Shown: positions 11,859 to 21,228, numbered from the stretch's first letter. The stretch: DNA of 64,000 nt from Gordonia amicalis NBRC 100051 = JCM 11271 (GCF_000332995.1 NZ_BANS01000014.1:145616-209615); one strand, 5' to 3'. Translations and numbers: made by a program. The notes: a model not told the origin generated them from the sequence alone.

Positions 11859-12392
11859 GTGAGCAGCGACCACTCCGATTCTTCCGGACCAGAGGGACTG
11901 CTGGCGGTGTACGACCAGGCACTGCCGGCGGTGTATGGATTCGTCGTCCGGCGCTGCGCGGATCGTCGAACCGCCGAGGACGTGACGTCGGAGACCTTCC
12001 TGGCCGCCATGGACTCCGTTCGCCGGCACCGGGACACCGAACCGACGACACCCTGGCTGATCGGGATCGCGCGGCACAAGCTCGCCGACCACTGGCGGCG
12101 GGCTCAACGCACACCGGAACCGGTCGACGACGTCCCCGACCACGGGGACGACCCGTGGGACACCGAACTCGACCGCATGGTCGCCCATCACACGCTGAGG
12201 CAACTGACGCCGATCCACCGCGCAGTCCTCACATTGCGCTACGTCGACGACCTACCGGTCGGCGAATGCGCGGAGATCCTCGGTCGCACGGTCGGTGCCA
12301 CCGAGGCGCTTCTCACCCGCGCGAAGCGCGCCTTCCGCGCGGCCTACCCCGAAACACAACCCCAGAGCAGCGGGAGAGGAGGTCACGCATGA
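11859..12392 (+). CDS. ECF-type RNA polymerase sigma factor
   Basis: A 177-residue sigma-70 family protein of the extracytoplasmic-function type. Region 2 spans about residues 12-50 (YDQALPAVYGFVVRRCADRR, then AEDVTSETFLAAM, the -10 recognition helix). Region 4 spans about 110-160 (LTPIHRAVLTLRYVDDLPVG followed by AEILGRTVGATEALLTRAKR). The GTG at 11859 is chosen because the reading frame upstream is antisense-like noise and this start gives a normal-length region 2. No Shine-Dalgarno sequence is visible, so the transcript may be leaderless. The stop overlaps the ATG of the triple-VOC gene (ATGA), implying that the two proteins are made together. No classical membrane anti-sigma factor is adjacent. 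Confidence 0.9.
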   Translation: MSSDHSDSSGPEGLLAVYDQALPAVYGFVVRRCADRRTAEDVTSETFLAAMDSVRRHRDTEPTTPWLIGIARHKLADHWRRAQRTPEPVDDVPDHGDDPWDTELDRMVAHHTLRQLTPIHRAVLTLRYVDDLPVGECAEILGRTVGATEALLTRAKRAFRAAYPETQPQSSGRGGHA

Positions 12393-13714
12393 GCACCCGG
12401 AACAGCACACGCTTCGGTGAGGCACGGGATCCGCTGCACGTACTGCGCGCAGCCGACACTCCCGGCTTCGACGATCCCGTCGAACCCGACCGCGGTTTCG
12501 CCGCCTCGTTGCGCGACCGCCTCGAACGCGGGGCGAACCTACCGCAAGGAGTCGTCATGGCCACCGCAACACAATTCGACGAACCGATCACCACCGATAC
12601 CGCCATCACTTCCGACGTGGTCGTCGAACGCCCCGGCGCACTCCCCTACCTCACCGTGGCGGAGCCGCAGGCCGCCATCGACTGGTACATCGCGAATCTC
12701 GGCGCGCGGCTGCGTGGGCAGCCGATCGTCATGGAGGACGGTGTCATCGGCCACGCCGAGCTCGAGATCGGCGGCGGTGTCATCTATCTCGCCGCCGAGT
12801 TCCCGGATCTGGGCCTGCGGGCACCTGCCCCCGGTCACGTGTCGGTGAGTCTGATGGTCGCGGTCGACGACACCGACACCGCCGTCGCGACGGCCGCCCG
12901 GGCCGGCGCCTCCGTCACCCGTGAACCCTACGAGGCGTACGGCACGCGGACCGGGGTCATCGTCGACCCGTTCGGTCACCGCTGGATGCTGACCGGACCG
13001 TCGAAGACACAGTTGTCCAACCGCATTCATCAGGGCGACATCGGCTACATGTCCCTGAACACCCCGGACGCCGCACGCGCACGCCGCTTCTACGGCGCAG
13101 TCCTCGGTTGGGAGTTCGATCCCGAGGGGCGTCGTGTGACCAACGTCGGTCACCGACTGGGCATCTTCGAGACAGACGGCGACCCGACGGTGTTCTGCGC
13201 CTACGCCGTCGACGACCTCGAGGCGGCACATGCGCGCATCGTCGCGGCCGGCGGACAGGGCGAATTCGGGTCGAGTCCCGACGGGCATCGGATCGTCGAC
13301 GCGGTCGACGCCCAGGGCGTGCGATTCGCGGTGTACGCCACCGAACCCGGCGACATGCGGCCCGCCCAACATCCCCGCGACATCGGCGCGATGAGCTACC
13401 TGACCGTGCTCACGCCGGACAGCGCGCGCTACCGGGACTTCTACGGATCAGTGCTCGGCTGGACGTTCCACGGCGGTCGCATCGACGACGGCTGGGAGGT
13501 CGACGATGTGCGACCCCAGGTCGGGATCGCCGGTGGCGCCGACACTTCCGTGGCGGTCCCGATGTGGGTGATCGACGATGTCGAGGGTGCGGTCGCACGT
13601 GTCCGCGCCGCTGGTGGCAGCGTCCTCGAGGAACCCCGCACCGCGCCGTACGGTATCTCCGCGCGGTGCACCGACGACCAGGGAGCGCAGTTCTACCTCG
13701 GCCAGTTGTTCTGA
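12389..13714 (+). CDS. Triple-VOC protein paired with ECF sigma factor
   Basis: A 441-residue protein. Its first 60 or so residues form a charged, non-VOC segment (DPLHVLRAADTPGFDDPVEP, then FAASLRDRLERGANLPQGV). Three tandem vicinal-oxygen-chelate domains follow at roughly 83-207 (PYLTVAEPQAAIDWYIANLG), 218-328 (IGYMSLNTPDAARARRFYGA) and 338-441 (MSYLTVLTPDSARYRDFYGS). It overlaps the upstream sigma factor gene by four bases. The N-terminal segment is similar in position and character to those seen on other sigma-coupled proteins, and may mediate contact with the sigma factor; that role is inference. The VOC domains suggest a small-molecule sensor or a resistance/detoxification activity. Confidence 0.8.
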   Translation: MSTRNSTRFGEARDPLHVLRAADTPGFDDPVEPDRGFAASLRDRLERGANLPQGVVMATATQFDEPITTDTAITSDVVVERPGALPYLTVAEPQAAIDWYIANLGARLRGQPIVMEDGVIGHAELEIGGGVIYLAAEFPDLGLRAPAPGHVSVSLMVAVDDTDTAVATAARAGASVTREPYEAYGTRTGVIVDPFGHRWMLTGPSKTQLSNRIHQGDIGYMSLNTPDAARARRFYGAVLGWEFDPEGRRVTNVGHRLGIFETDGDPTVFCAYAVDDLEAAHARIVAAGGQGEFGSSPDGHRIVDAVDAQGVRFAVYATEPGDMRPAQHPRDIGAMSYLTVLTPDSARYRDFYGSVLGWTFHGGRIDDGWEVDDVRPQVGIAGGADTSVAVPMWVIDDVEGAVARVRAAGGSVLEEPRTAPYGISARCTDDQGAQFYLGQLF

Positions 13715-13726
13715 GGCTACGGTCCG

Positions 13727-13815
13727 ATGTCGCACGCGACCTCGATCCGGGGACGCAAGCTCGATCGAGTTCGTATCGCCGGGTTGATGTCGCGTGCGAC
13801 TTCGTTCGGGACGTA
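13727..13815. repeat. Two 60-bp-spaced direct repeats with palindromic cores
   Basis: Copies starting at 13727 and 13787 share about 28 similar bases. Each contains the palindrome GTCGC-RY-GCGAC (13729-13740 and 13789-13800) followed by a CTCG/TTCG...GGGACG tail. They lie between the triple-VOC gene and the DUF222/HNH gene, the latter a family often found as a dispersed repeat in this group. Confidence 0.55.
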
Positions 13816-13943
13816 ACCGACTGCGCACAGCCAATTAGCCACGCACCTGTGGATGACGATCCGAACCTGTCGGCGGGTTGATCTACATTGGTAGGTAACA
13901 GATTCAGCCATCCAGGTTGGGCTGTAGACGTTGTGGGGGCAGC

Positions 13944-15509
13944 GTGTCGGGTGCATGGACCGATCTACCGGACGAGTTCCACGCCGGGGTCGATCCTGCC
14001 CACCCCGAACGCTCCGACACCGCAACCCATATGGAACGGTTGCGGTCGATCCGCCACGGCGAAGCCCACCTGGCGTGGAGCCGCTACCAATCGATCGCCA
14101 CCATCTACGACCAACTCGTCGTCAACAGCGATGGCGGGTTCTTCATCGATCGCTACACCGAGATGGTCACCCGGGTGTGCCGCGAAGATGCCATCACCCG
14201 CTACCGAGCTGATCAGTGGGTCGGCGAAGCACTCGCCCTGCGCGACCGGCTACCGAAAGTAGCGACCACCCTGCGTGACGGCATCCTGTCGCGGGAGTTG
14301 ATCCAGACCGTCATCACCCGTACCGACCTCATCTCCGATGACGCCGTGATCGCCGACCTCGACACCGAGATCGAACACATCCTGCGCAACCGTAAGGGGG
14401 CGTGGTCGAAACCCACACTGCGGGACATGGTCGACCGCTTGGTGTTCCGGCACGATCCTGACGCGGTGCGGGAGCGTCGTCGCGAAGCCTTGGACAAGCG
14501 GGGCGTGTGGATCGACAACTTCGCCGACGGTACCGGCGAGATCACCGGGGTGATGGCTGCTGAGAACGTCCGCATCGCGGAGAAGGCGGTGAAAGCCCTC
14601 GCCGACACCGTCTGCGCGCATGACGGACGCAAACGCAACCAACGCAACTCCGATGCCATGTTCGCCCTGTTGACCGGCACCGTCTTCGAGTGTCAGTGTG
14701 GGCGCGAGGATTGCGACGCCGAGGTCCCGGACCCTGCCGAGGTCGTCCGCTCGGTGAGCACCGAGCTCATCATCCACGTCGTCACCGACCCGGCCACCCT
14801 TGACGGCGCCCCTGGTATCGGCTGGGTCGACGGCCACGGCGTGATCTCCGACGAGCACGTCCGTGACCTCGCCGACCGGCCCGATGCGACCATCAAGCCG
14901 GTCACCCCGGTCCGCACCCCACCGGCCCGTGTTGTCTCCGACGACGCAACCGACGCCCCGTCGACCGAGGTCGTCTTCGTCTATCCGGGTGCGCAGGCGG
15001 CCGATCCGTACCGCCCGACCACCGCGTGCGCCGAGTTCGTGCGGGTGCGTGACGGCTACTGCACCGAACCCGGCTGCCCGAGTTCAGCCTTCGACAGCGA
15101 CCTCGACCACGTCACCGAGTACGACCGCACCAACCCCACCCAGGGCGGGGCGACGTCGAGTGAGAACCTCAACGCCAAATGCCGGTTCGGGCACCTGCAC
15201 AAGACCTTCGGCGACTGGATCGATGCCCAATACCGCGACGACGACGGCCACCTCGTCACCGAATACCGCACTCCGGAGGGTTTCACCATCCCCGGTGGCG
15301 CCGAAACCCTGGAAGACCTCTTCCCCAACCTGCGGCGTATCCGCTACGAACAACCACCCCAGGCACCACCCACACCCCGAGTGATCACCGGCGAGGACGC
15401 CCGGTCGCCCACCAACCGGCTTGCGAGCAAACACGCACGCCGGCGGGCCGAACGTGCCCGCAACAAGAAACAACGCCTCGCCGACCAGAAGGAGCCGCCA
15501 CCTTTCTGA
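13944..15509 (+). CDS. DUF222/HNH endonuclease (13E12 repeat family)
   Basis: A 521-residue protein with an N-terminal DUF222 region (about 30-330) and a C-terminal HNH nuclease motif. In the latter, a Cys pair (CTEPGCP) precedes LDHVTEYDR, then SENLNAKCRFGHLHKT. This is the multicopy 13E12 family of mycobacteria and relatives, usually described as repeat-associated or mobile-like; its role is unknown. The GTG at 13944 has a GGGGG run 5 nt upstream; an in-frame TTG at 13917 is less likely. The C-terminus is Arg/Lys-rich. It is convergent with the DUF1772 gene, only 9 bp apart. Confidence 0.88.
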   Translation: MSGAWTDLPDEFHAGVDPAHPERSDTATHMERLRSIRHGEAHLAWSRYQSIATIYDQLVVNSDGGFFIDRYTEMVTRVCREDAITRYRADQWVGEALALRDRLPKVATTLRDGILSRELIQTVITRTDLISDDAVIADLDTEIEHILRNRKGAWSKPTLRDMVDRLVFRHDPDAVRERRREALDKRGVWIDNFADGTGEITGVMAAENVRIAEKAVKALADTVCAHDGRKRNQRNSDAMFALLTGTVFECQCGREDCDAEVPDPAEVVRSVSTELIIHVVTDPATLDGAPGIGWVDGHGVISDEHVRDLADRPDATIKPVTPVRTPPARVVSDDATDAPSTEVVFVYPGAQAADPYRPTTACAEFVRVRDGYCTEPGCPSSAFDSDLDHVTEYDRTNPTQGGATSSENLNAKCRFGHLHKTFGDWIDAQYRDDDGHLVTEYRTPEGFTIPGGAETLEDLFPNLRRIRYEQPPQAPPTPRVITGEDARSPTNRLASKHARRRAERARNKKQRLADQKEPPPF

Positions 15510-15518
15510 CCTGGGTTG

Positions 15519-15995
15519 TCACCGACCCACGAGCAACCCGACGACGAGCACCACCACGGCGGCGGTCGTCAACACCGACCGGACGATGTTCCACGGGACC
15601 CAGACCGACGTGAACTCGGTCCACACGCGGGCAGCCTCGTCGCCACGCGCGTCGGCGGCGGCGTCGAGGCGGTTGTTGGCCGGCACGTTGACGGTCAAGG
15701 TGATGACGACACCGAGCAGAGCGAGAAGAGTCGCGCCGAGGACCCACCAGCGCAAGCCGTCATTCCAGGCCGCCCACGTACTCAGAGCGCCGAACACCAC
15801 ACCGCCACCGAAGATGACCGCGAACAGGGGATTCAGAATGGCAGTGTTCATTCGTTGCATCGCCGGGACGGCGACGTCGGCGCCGGCGCGGGTCAGGCCG
15901 GGTATGACGGAGTAACCGAAGCCCGCCAGCACACCAACGCTGAGTCCAGTGGAGACGACGGTGAGGGTCACGAGTACGTCCTGCAAAAAGTCCAC
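15519..15995 (-). CDS. DUF1772-like integral membrane protein
   Basis: A four-helix membrane protein of about 158 residues. Hydrophobic segments are visible at the N-terminus (VLVTLTVVSTGLSVGVLAGF), middle (NPLFAVIFGGGVVFGALST and WWVLGATLLALLGVVITLTV) and C-terminus (LTTAAVVVLVVGLLVG). The motif AMQRMNTAILNPLF is typical of DUF1772/anthrone-oxygenase-like proteins, whose function is largely unknown in bacteria. I chose GTG 15995 (GGTGGA upstream) because it matches family length. An ATG at 16049 in the same frame would overlap the start codon of the divergent gene. Confidence 0.7.
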   Translation of the reverse strand: MDFLQDVLVTLTVVSTGLSVGVLAGFGYSVIPGLTRAGADVAVPAMQRMNTAILNPLFAVIFGGGVVFGALSTWAAWNDGLRWWVLGATLLALLGVVITLTVNVPANNRLDAAADARGDEAARVWTEFTSVWVPWNIVRSVLTTAAVVVLVVGLLVGR

Positions 15996-16047
15996 GAGGA
16001 CAAGTCCACCGCGTGTGACGACAGAACGCCATGGTTCACTCTTACCC

Positions 16048-17358
16048 ATGTCCTCACGCTCCCGCGCCCGGGCGCTTTCCGCGCGCCTGCCGTTCGGTAT
16101 CGGGACCGTCGTACTGATCCTCTGCGCAGCGATGCTCGTCACCGTCGGCGTGGTGCTCTCCGGTGGCAAGTACCAGGTGGACGACACCGAGTACGCATAT
16201 GGGGAACTGCGCGACTACCACCGGGCGCCGTCCATCGCCTGGACCATCGTCGGCCACGAGGATCTGCCCGACTATCGCGACGAGGTCACCATCCAGGTCG
16301 TCGACACCTCGGACGAGGGCTGGCTCATCGCCTACCCCTCCGGCCTGGGCCGCTCGTTCACGATGGTGGACCGACGCAACGGTCGTATGCTCTGGGACTC
16401 ACCCATCAACGCCGGCCAAGGCGACTGCGCCGTCAACGAGGCCGGGCAGGTGGGCTGCGCCGTCCAACTCGGCACGCCGCTCGACGACGGCTTCTATCTC
16501 GTCGACGACGCGGGACACCCGACGCAGACCTCCGAGTACCTGGACACCAAGAAGGTCGTCGGACTCGGCAACAACTTCCTGCGCGTCAACCGCGTCGGCC
16601 ACCAGGTCTCGCTGAACACCCCGGCCGGGAACACCATCTGGGCACGAACCTTCGCCGCGCCGGTCGTCGACATCGAGGTCACCGGCGACATCGTCGTCGT
16701 CAAGACCGCGGACGCCAGCCAGTACCTGGTGAACCCGACGAACGGCGACAACCGCATCGCCTGCGACCAGTGCAACATCGCCCTCTATCCGACGGGCGTG
16801 ACCGTCGAGCACCAGGACCACAACGCCGAGCGGGTCACCAGCTACGCCACCGTCAACGGACGCGTCGACGCGGACCCCGTCAGCGACTCAGAAGGCCTGC
16901 AGGTGGAGTCCGGTCCGTCGACGCTTGCGTTGCTGACCGCGTCCAACCGCATCTTCGCCGACCGTGGAGAGTACGAGGTCCGCGACCCGGCCCGACAGGG
17001 CGCTCTGTGGCGGATCAGCGACCGGGAACTCTCCAAGTCGGGGGCCATCGCCTGCGGCTCACTGGTCAACTTCGGGCGCCTCGACGGTTCGCGGACGACG
17101 TACGCGCTCGCGGACGGCAAGCACATCGGCAGCGGTCCGCCGCCCGGTCCGGAGCAACCCATCCTGGCCAACCCCGCCTGCATCGGGTCGACGGACACCA
17201 CCATGATCCTCTCGAATCAGGGACAGCTGACCGCCCTGACGCCGGAGAACACCGTGGCCTGGGAACAGGGCGTCGGCTCCCCCGGGCTGATCAAAGTCAT
17301 CGAGGGTTACATCGTCCTCAGCGAGGGCGCCACGATGTCCGTTCTGCGTCCGAATTGA
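16048..17358 (+). CDS. Membrane-anchored propeller-like exported protein
   Basis: A 436-residue protein with one N-terminal transmembrane segment (about residues 16-40, GIGTVVLILCAAMLVTVGVV) and a large outside domain. That domain has repeated beta-strand-like units (for example GRMLWDSPINAGQ, GNTIWARTFAAPVVDIEV and ENTVAWEQGVGSPG), each pairing a Trp with a preceding turn in the manner of PQQ-type beta-propellers. No catalytic motif is visible; a binding or scaffold role in the envelope is likely. The ATG at 16048 shares a CATG with a possible divergent start at 16049, and no Shine-Dalgarno sequence is apparent. Confidence 0.7.
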   Translation: MSSRSRARALSARLPFGIGTVVLILCAAMLVTVGVVLSGGKYQVDDTEYAYGELRDYHRAPSIAWTIVGHEDLPDYRDEVTIQVVDTSDEGWLIAYPSGLGRSFTMVDRRNGRMLWDSPINAGQGDCAVNEAGQVGCAVQLGTPLDDGFYLVDDAGHPTQTSEYLDTKKVVGLGNNFLRVNRVGHQVSLNTPAGNTIWARTFAAPVVDIEVTGDIVVVKTADASQYLVNPTNGDNRIACDQCNIALYPTGVTVEHQDHNAERVTSYATVNGRVDADPVSDSEGLQVESGPSTLALLTASNRIFADRGEYEVRDPARQGALWRISDRELSKSGAIACGSLVNFGRLDGSRTTYALADGKHIGSGPPPGPEQPILANPACIGSTDTTMILSNQGQLTALTPENTVAWEQGVGSPGLIKVIEGYIVLSEGATMSVLRPN

Positions 17359-17541
17359 GGCTCGTGTGGGCCGTCTCACATCCACACGAGTGCGCCCGCG
17401 GCTACCTGCGAAGACACACAGTCGTCCAACTGTCCAGACCTAGGTTGGTCACGGACAGATAACGCTTTGCTCACGACCACGTGTACGGTCGGCTCGGTTC
17501 CGAAAGCACGAACCATCAGCAGTACACGCGAGGTCACAGTT

Positions 17542-18309
17542 TTGGGTAAGCATTCCAAGCCACGGAAGAAAACACGCACACCGCTGTGGGCCACAGCCCT
17601 CCTCCCCGTCGGGGTCCTGGCGGGCGCGGCAACCGCAGGAGCCGAGCTGTCCCACCCGACAGCCGCCCCGGAGCCCAGCATCCCCGCCAAGGGCGTGACG
17701 GCCACCGCGGCTCCGGCGCTCACCCCCGCCGTGAAAGTCCACCCGGTCGCCCCCGTACCGAAGCCGGCACCCGCCCCGGTCATCCGACCGGCGAGCGTCA
17801 CCTCCGGCGCAGTCCCCGCGACCAACTATGACGCCTACAAGAGGGCCGCGACGACCATCGCCGACACCAGCCCGCGCTGCGGGATCGACTGGAAGGTCAT
17901 CGCCGGCATCGGCAAGGTCGAGTCCCATCACGCCGACCAGGGCAACGTCAATCCCGACGGCGTGCTGCGCAGCGCCATCTTCGGTCCCGTCCTCAACGGC
18001 ACGCTCGCCGGCAACGAGGTCATCAGCGACACCGACGGCGGTGAGCTCGACCGCGACGCGGCCTACGACCGTGCGGTCGGCCCCATGCAATTCCTGCCGT
18101 CGACCTGGAAGGCCTACGCCGCCGACGGCAACGGGGACGGAAAGTCCGACCCGCAGAACATCTTCGACGCCGCGCTGACCACTGCTCGGTACCTGTGCGA
18201 CGACAACCTGGACTTGCGCAACCCGGCCTCGCTGACCACCGCGATCCTGCGGTACAACAACTCGATGGAGTACGTGAACAACGTCCTCGGGTTCGCCCGG
18301 TCGTACTGA
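17542..18309 (+). CDS. Secreted lytic transglycosylase-like protein
   Basis: A 255-residue exported cell-wall hydrolase candidate. The basic N-terminus GKHSKPRKKTRTP is followed by a hydrophobic stretch (ALLPVGVLAGAATAGA), then a Pro/Ala-rich linker (to about residue 95) and a lytic transglycosylase domain with IAGIGKVESHHA (catalytic Glu region), GPMQFLPSTWKAYAADGNGD and a C-terminal ILRYNNSMEYVNNVL. Such enzymes cleave peptidoglycan between MurNAc and GlcNAc. The TTG at 17542 has GAGG 9-12 nt upstream, and the GKHSKP beginning is a familiar start for this group; an in-frame upstream start at 17467 looks spurious. Confidence 0.85.
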   Translation: MGKHSKPRKKTRTPLWATALLPVGVLAGAATAGAELSHPTAAPEPSIPAKGVTATAAPALTPAVKVHPVAPVPKPAPAPVIRPASVTSGAVPATNYDAYKRAATTIADTSPRCGIDWKVIAGIGKVESHHADQGNVNPDGVLRSAIFGPVLNGTLAGNEVISDTDGGELDRDAAYDRAVGPMQFLPSTWKAYAADGNGDGKSDPQNIFDAALTTARYLCDDNLDLRNPASLTTAILRYNNSMEYVNNVLGFARSY

Positions 18310-18336
18310 TCCGCATCGCCGCCGACGCGGCCGCTG

Positions 18337-19623
18337 TCAGACCTGCGCCAGGAACGCCTGTAGCGCAGCGGAATACATCGGCACGTCGGCGGCACCCATC
18401 AGTTCGCGCGCGGAGTGCATCGCGAGCTGCGGAGCCCCGACGTCGATCGTCGCCAGTCCCGTACGGCTCGCGGTGATCGGTCCGATCGTCGAACCGCAGG
18501 GCAGATCCGCCCGATGGACGTAGCGCTGCATCGGCACGCCGGCGTCGTCGCAGGCCATCGCGAAGACGGCTTCCCCCAGAGCATCCGAGGCGTAGCGGAG
18601 ATTCTGGTTCACCTTGAGCACCGGCCCGCCGCCGATCGAGATCCGATGGCCGGGTTCATGTCGCTCGGGATAGTTCGGGTGCGTCGCGTGGGCCATGTCT
18701 CCGGACAGGCACACGCTCGCCGCCATCGCCTGCAGATAGTCGGAGCGAGAACCACCACGCGCCAACACGATCCGCTCGCACACCGAGGCCAGGAAGTCCG
18801 ATGCGGCACCGCGCTCGGAGCCGCTGCCGACCTCTTCGTGGTCGAACAGCGCCAGCATGCGGGTATTCGCCGACGACGAGCCGTCGAGCAGCGCCCGCAG
18901 TCCCGCGTAACAGGTGCCCTGATTGTCCAAACGCGGTGCGCTGAGCAGATTCTCCGCCGTACCGATCAGCGCCGAGGGCGCGATGTCGTGGGTCATCAGT
19001 TCCCAGCCCAGCAGTGTGTCGGGGTCGATCCCCGCATATTCGGCAACCCAGCCGAGGACACCGGGGGCGCCGTCGTCGAGGCCCCAGAGTCCGTCGACGT
19101 GCCGCTGCGGATCGGGCGAAACGCCTTTCCGGTCCTCCGACAGGTGGATTGCCAGCTGCGGCACCCGCACCACTGCTTCCGTCACGTGGACGAGCGTGTG
19201 CGCCACGCGATCTCCCGCCCGATAGGCGAGTCGCCCGGACAGTCCGAGATCACGGTCGAGCCAAGAGTTGAGCCACGCGCCCCCGTAGGGTTCGAGCGCG
19301 ATCATCGCCGCACCGGCCGATGAACGGTCGGGATGCTGTTTCAGCCGGAGGTTGGGACTGTCGGTGTGTCCGCCGACGATACGAAACGCCGGACCTCCAC
19401 CCGTTTCCCACGCGATGATGGAGCCACCGCGGATCACATAGGACTTCGACGACGCCGCACTGACCGCGGACGGCCACGCCTGATCCTCGAAAAGCCGTGT
19501 GTATCCTGCATTCTCGAGCTCGCGGGCGACCGTGGCGCAGACGTGGAAGGGCGACGGCGAAGCGTCGATGAACCCGCCGAGCCCGGACGCCGAGGCGCTG
19601 GTCGGGATCCTCGGTCCGGTCAT
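18337..19623 (-). CDS. pepC: M18-family aminopeptidase
   Basis: A 428-residue cytosolic metallo-aminopeptidase of family M18. Metal-site and catalytic landmarks are present: [12 protein letters not shown] (first ligand His and Asp), [26 protein letters not shown] (Glu pair) and the C-terminal [14 protein letters not shown] (ligand His). It removes N-terminal residues during peptide turnover. Its ATG overlaps the purQ stop (ATGA), so it is translated from the purS-purQ transcript. A similar M18 gene (Rv0800) lies near the purine genes of M. tuberculosis. It is convergent with the transglycosylase gene, 27 bp away. Confidence 0.93.
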   Translation of the reverse strand: MTGPRIPTSASASGLGGFIDASPSPFHVCATVARELENAGYTRLFEDQAWPSAVSAASSKSYVIRGGSIIAWETGGGPAFRIVGGHTDSPNLRLKQHPDRSSAGAAMIALEPYGGAWLNSWLDRDLGLSGRLAYRAGDRVAHTLVHVTEAVVRVPQLAIHLSEDRKGVSPDPQRHVDGLWGLDDGAPGVLGWVAEYAGIDPDTLLGWELMTHDIAPSALIGTAENLLSAPRLDNQGTCYAGLRALLDGSSSANTRMLALFDHEEVGSGSERGAASDFLASVCERIVLARGGSRSDYLQAMAASVCLSGDMAHATHPNYPERHEPGHRISIGGGPVLKVNQNLRYASDALGEAVFAMACDDAGVPMQRYVHRADLPCGSTIGPITASRTGLATIDVGAPQLAMHSARELMGAADVPMYSAALQAFLAQV

Positions 19624-20300
19624 ACCGAGGCGAGCACCGAGTCGATCACCGAGTAGAACAGGCCGAGACCGTCGTCGCTGGGGCCGGTGAGCGGTTCGGT
19701 CGCGTGCTCGGGATGCGGCATGAGCCCGACGATCCGCCCGTTGGGGCTGGAGATCCCGGCGATGTCGAGTGCCGACCCGTTCGGATTGCGCTCCGGGTAG
19801 GTGAACACGATCAGGCCCTCACCCTCGAGCTCTTCGAGCTTGCGCTCCGACGCCACATAGCGACCTTCGCCGGACTTCAGCGGGATGAGGATCTCCGCGC
19901 CCCGCTCGAACCGGGTCGTCCACGCGGTGGTGTTGTTCTCGACGCGCAGCCACTCGTCGCGGCAGATGAAATGCAGGCCCTCGTTGCGGGTGAGCGCGCC
20001 CGGCAGCAGGCCGGCCTCGCACAGCACCTGGAATCCGTTGCAGATACCGAGAACCGGCATACCCTTGCCGGCCGCCTCGACGACCGAGCCCATCACCGGC
20101 GCGAAACGCGCGATGGCGCCGGCACGGAGGTAGTCGCCGTAGGAGAAGCCGCCGGGCACGATGACCGCGTCGACGCCCTTCAGGTCGGCGTCGCCATGCC
20201 ACAGCGCAACGGGTTCGGCACCCGCGAGCCGGACCGCGCGCGCGGCGTCGACGTCGTCGAGGGTGCCGGGGAAGGTGATGACACCGATCCGAGCTGTCAT
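19620..20300 (-). CDS. purQ: FGAM synthetase glutaminase subunit PurQ
   Basis: PurQ is the glutamine amidotransferase subunit of phosphoribosylformylglycinamidine synthase, supplying ammonia to PurL. The 226-residue protein is a class I amidotransferase: [13 protein letters not shown] near the N-terminus, [15 protein letters not shown], the nucleophile Cys in [19 protein letters not shown], and the His/Glu of [11 protein letters not shown]. It follows purS by 5 bp on the minus strand and overlaps pepC. purL is not in the window. Confidence 0.97.
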   Translation of the reverse strand: MTARIGVITFPGTLDDVDAARAVRLAGAEPVALWHGDADLKGVDAVIVPGGFSYGDYLRAGAIARFAPVMGSVVEAAGKGMPVLGICNGFQVLCEAGLLPGALTRNEGLHFICRDEWLRVENNTTAWTTRFERGAEILIPLKSGEGRYVASERKLEELEGEGLIVFTYPERNPNGSALDIAGISSPNGRIVGLMPHPEHATEPLTGPSDDGLGLFYSVIDSVLASV

Positions 20301-20305
20301 GCCGC

Positions 20306-20545
20306 CTACTCCGCGACCCGAGAGACGTTGAAGTTCTCGATGACCGTGTTGGTCAACAACTCTTCGGCGATCCGCTCCAGGGTCACGTCGTCGACGGTGT
20401 CGTCGACCTCGAGTTCGAAGCGCTTGCCCTGACGGACGTCGCCGATCCCGGTGAATCCGAGCCGACCCAGTGCGCCGACGATGGCCTGCCCCTGCGGGTC
20501 GAGAATCTCGGCTTTGGGCATCACGTCGACCACCACTCGCGCCAT
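20306..20545 (-). CDS. purS: FGAM synthetase subunit PurS
   Basis: A 79-residue PurS, the small subunit that bridges PurL and PurQ in the three-part FGAM synthetase. The sequence [20 protein letters not shown] and the closing [16 protein letters not shown] are characteristic. The ATG at 20545 has GAGGAG 7 nt upstream and is preferred to an upstream in-frame start at 20560. It heads a purS-purQ-pepC transcription unit. Confidence 0.95.
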   Translation of the reverse strand: MARVVVDVMPKAEILDPQGQAIVGALGRLGFTGIGDVRQGKRFELEVDDTVDDVTLERIAEELLTNTVIENFNVSRVAE

Positions 20546-20612
20546 GGCACCGCTCCTCAATGTCTACTGATCAGTTCTCGCCTGGTCAGCTTACCGGGTG
20601 CCCCAAATCGGC

Positions 20613-21095
20613 TCAGAGCACGGATTCGATCGCGGCGACGACGGTGGGGTCGGTCGGCTCGGTACGCGGACGGAAACGGTTGACGACCTCACCATCGGCG
20701 TTGACGAGGAACTTCTCGAAGTTCCACTGGATGTCGCCGGCCTCACCGTCGGCGTCGGCGTGCCGGGTCAGCTCGGCGTACAGCGGATGGCGCCCGTCGC
20801 CGTTCACGTCGGTCTTCTCGAGCAGCGGGAACGTGACTCCGTAGGTGGTCGAGCAGAAGGTCGCGATCTCTTCGGCGGTGCCGGGCTCCTGGCCCATGAA
20901 CTGGTTGCACGGGACGCCCACGACGGTCAGCCCCTTGTCGCCGTAGGACTTGGCGAGCTGCTCGAGACCTTCGTACTGCGGGGTGAGGCCGCACTTGCTG
21001 GCGACGTTGACGATCAGCAGCGGCCCACCGAAGTCCTTCAGCGAGACGTCGGAGCCGTCGAGAGAGGTGACCGGGATGTCTTTGATGTTGCCCAT
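20613..21095 (-). CDS. Glutathione peroxidase-family thiol peroxidase
   Basis: A 160-residue GPx-fold peroxidase. The peroxidatic Cys35 sits in NVASKCGLTPQYEGLEQL, the second signature is VVGVPCNQFMGQEPG, and the WNFEKFLV motif supplies the active-site Trp and Asn. Bacterial members usually take electrons from thioredoxin, and actinobacteria lack glutathione, so peroxide reduction through thioredoxin or mycothiol systems is the likely role. It is monocistronic on the minus strand, diverging from the MarR gene. Confidence 0.93.
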   Translation of the reverse strand: MGNIKDIPVTSLDGSDVSLKDFGGPLLIVNVASKCGLTPQYEGLEQLAKSYGDKGLTVVGVPCNQFMGQEPGTAEEIATFCSTTYGVTFPLLEKTDVNGDGRHPLYAELTRHADADGEAGDIQWNFEKFLVNADGEVVNRFRPRTEPTDPTVVAAIESVL

Positions 21096-21184
21096 GGGGA
21101 GAGATTAGACGTCCTCGACGGAAGTGCACCACGCAGCGTGAGACGGGGCTCACACCTCCTCGCAACATATGTGCCATTTCACGC

Positions 21185-21204
21185 CTATTGCGTTTCCGCA
21201 ATAG
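21185..21204. promoter_or_regulatory. Perfect palindrome upstream of marR-type gene
   Basis: CTATTGCG and CGCAATAG are perfect 8-bp arms around TTTC, ending 24 nt before the GTG of the MarR-family gene. It is a strong candidate autoregulatory operator for that repressor, and would control the downstream efflux gene if the two are co-transcribed. Confidence 0.75.
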
Positions 21205-21228
21205 TTGCATCGGAGTTAGCATTTTCCG

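Noticed and set aside
17359..17541. c-di-AMP (ydaO-type) riboswitch before the lytic transglycosylase
   Set aside because: Such riboswitches often precede actinobacterial wall hydrolases, but I could not find the conserved paired motifs in these 183 bp.
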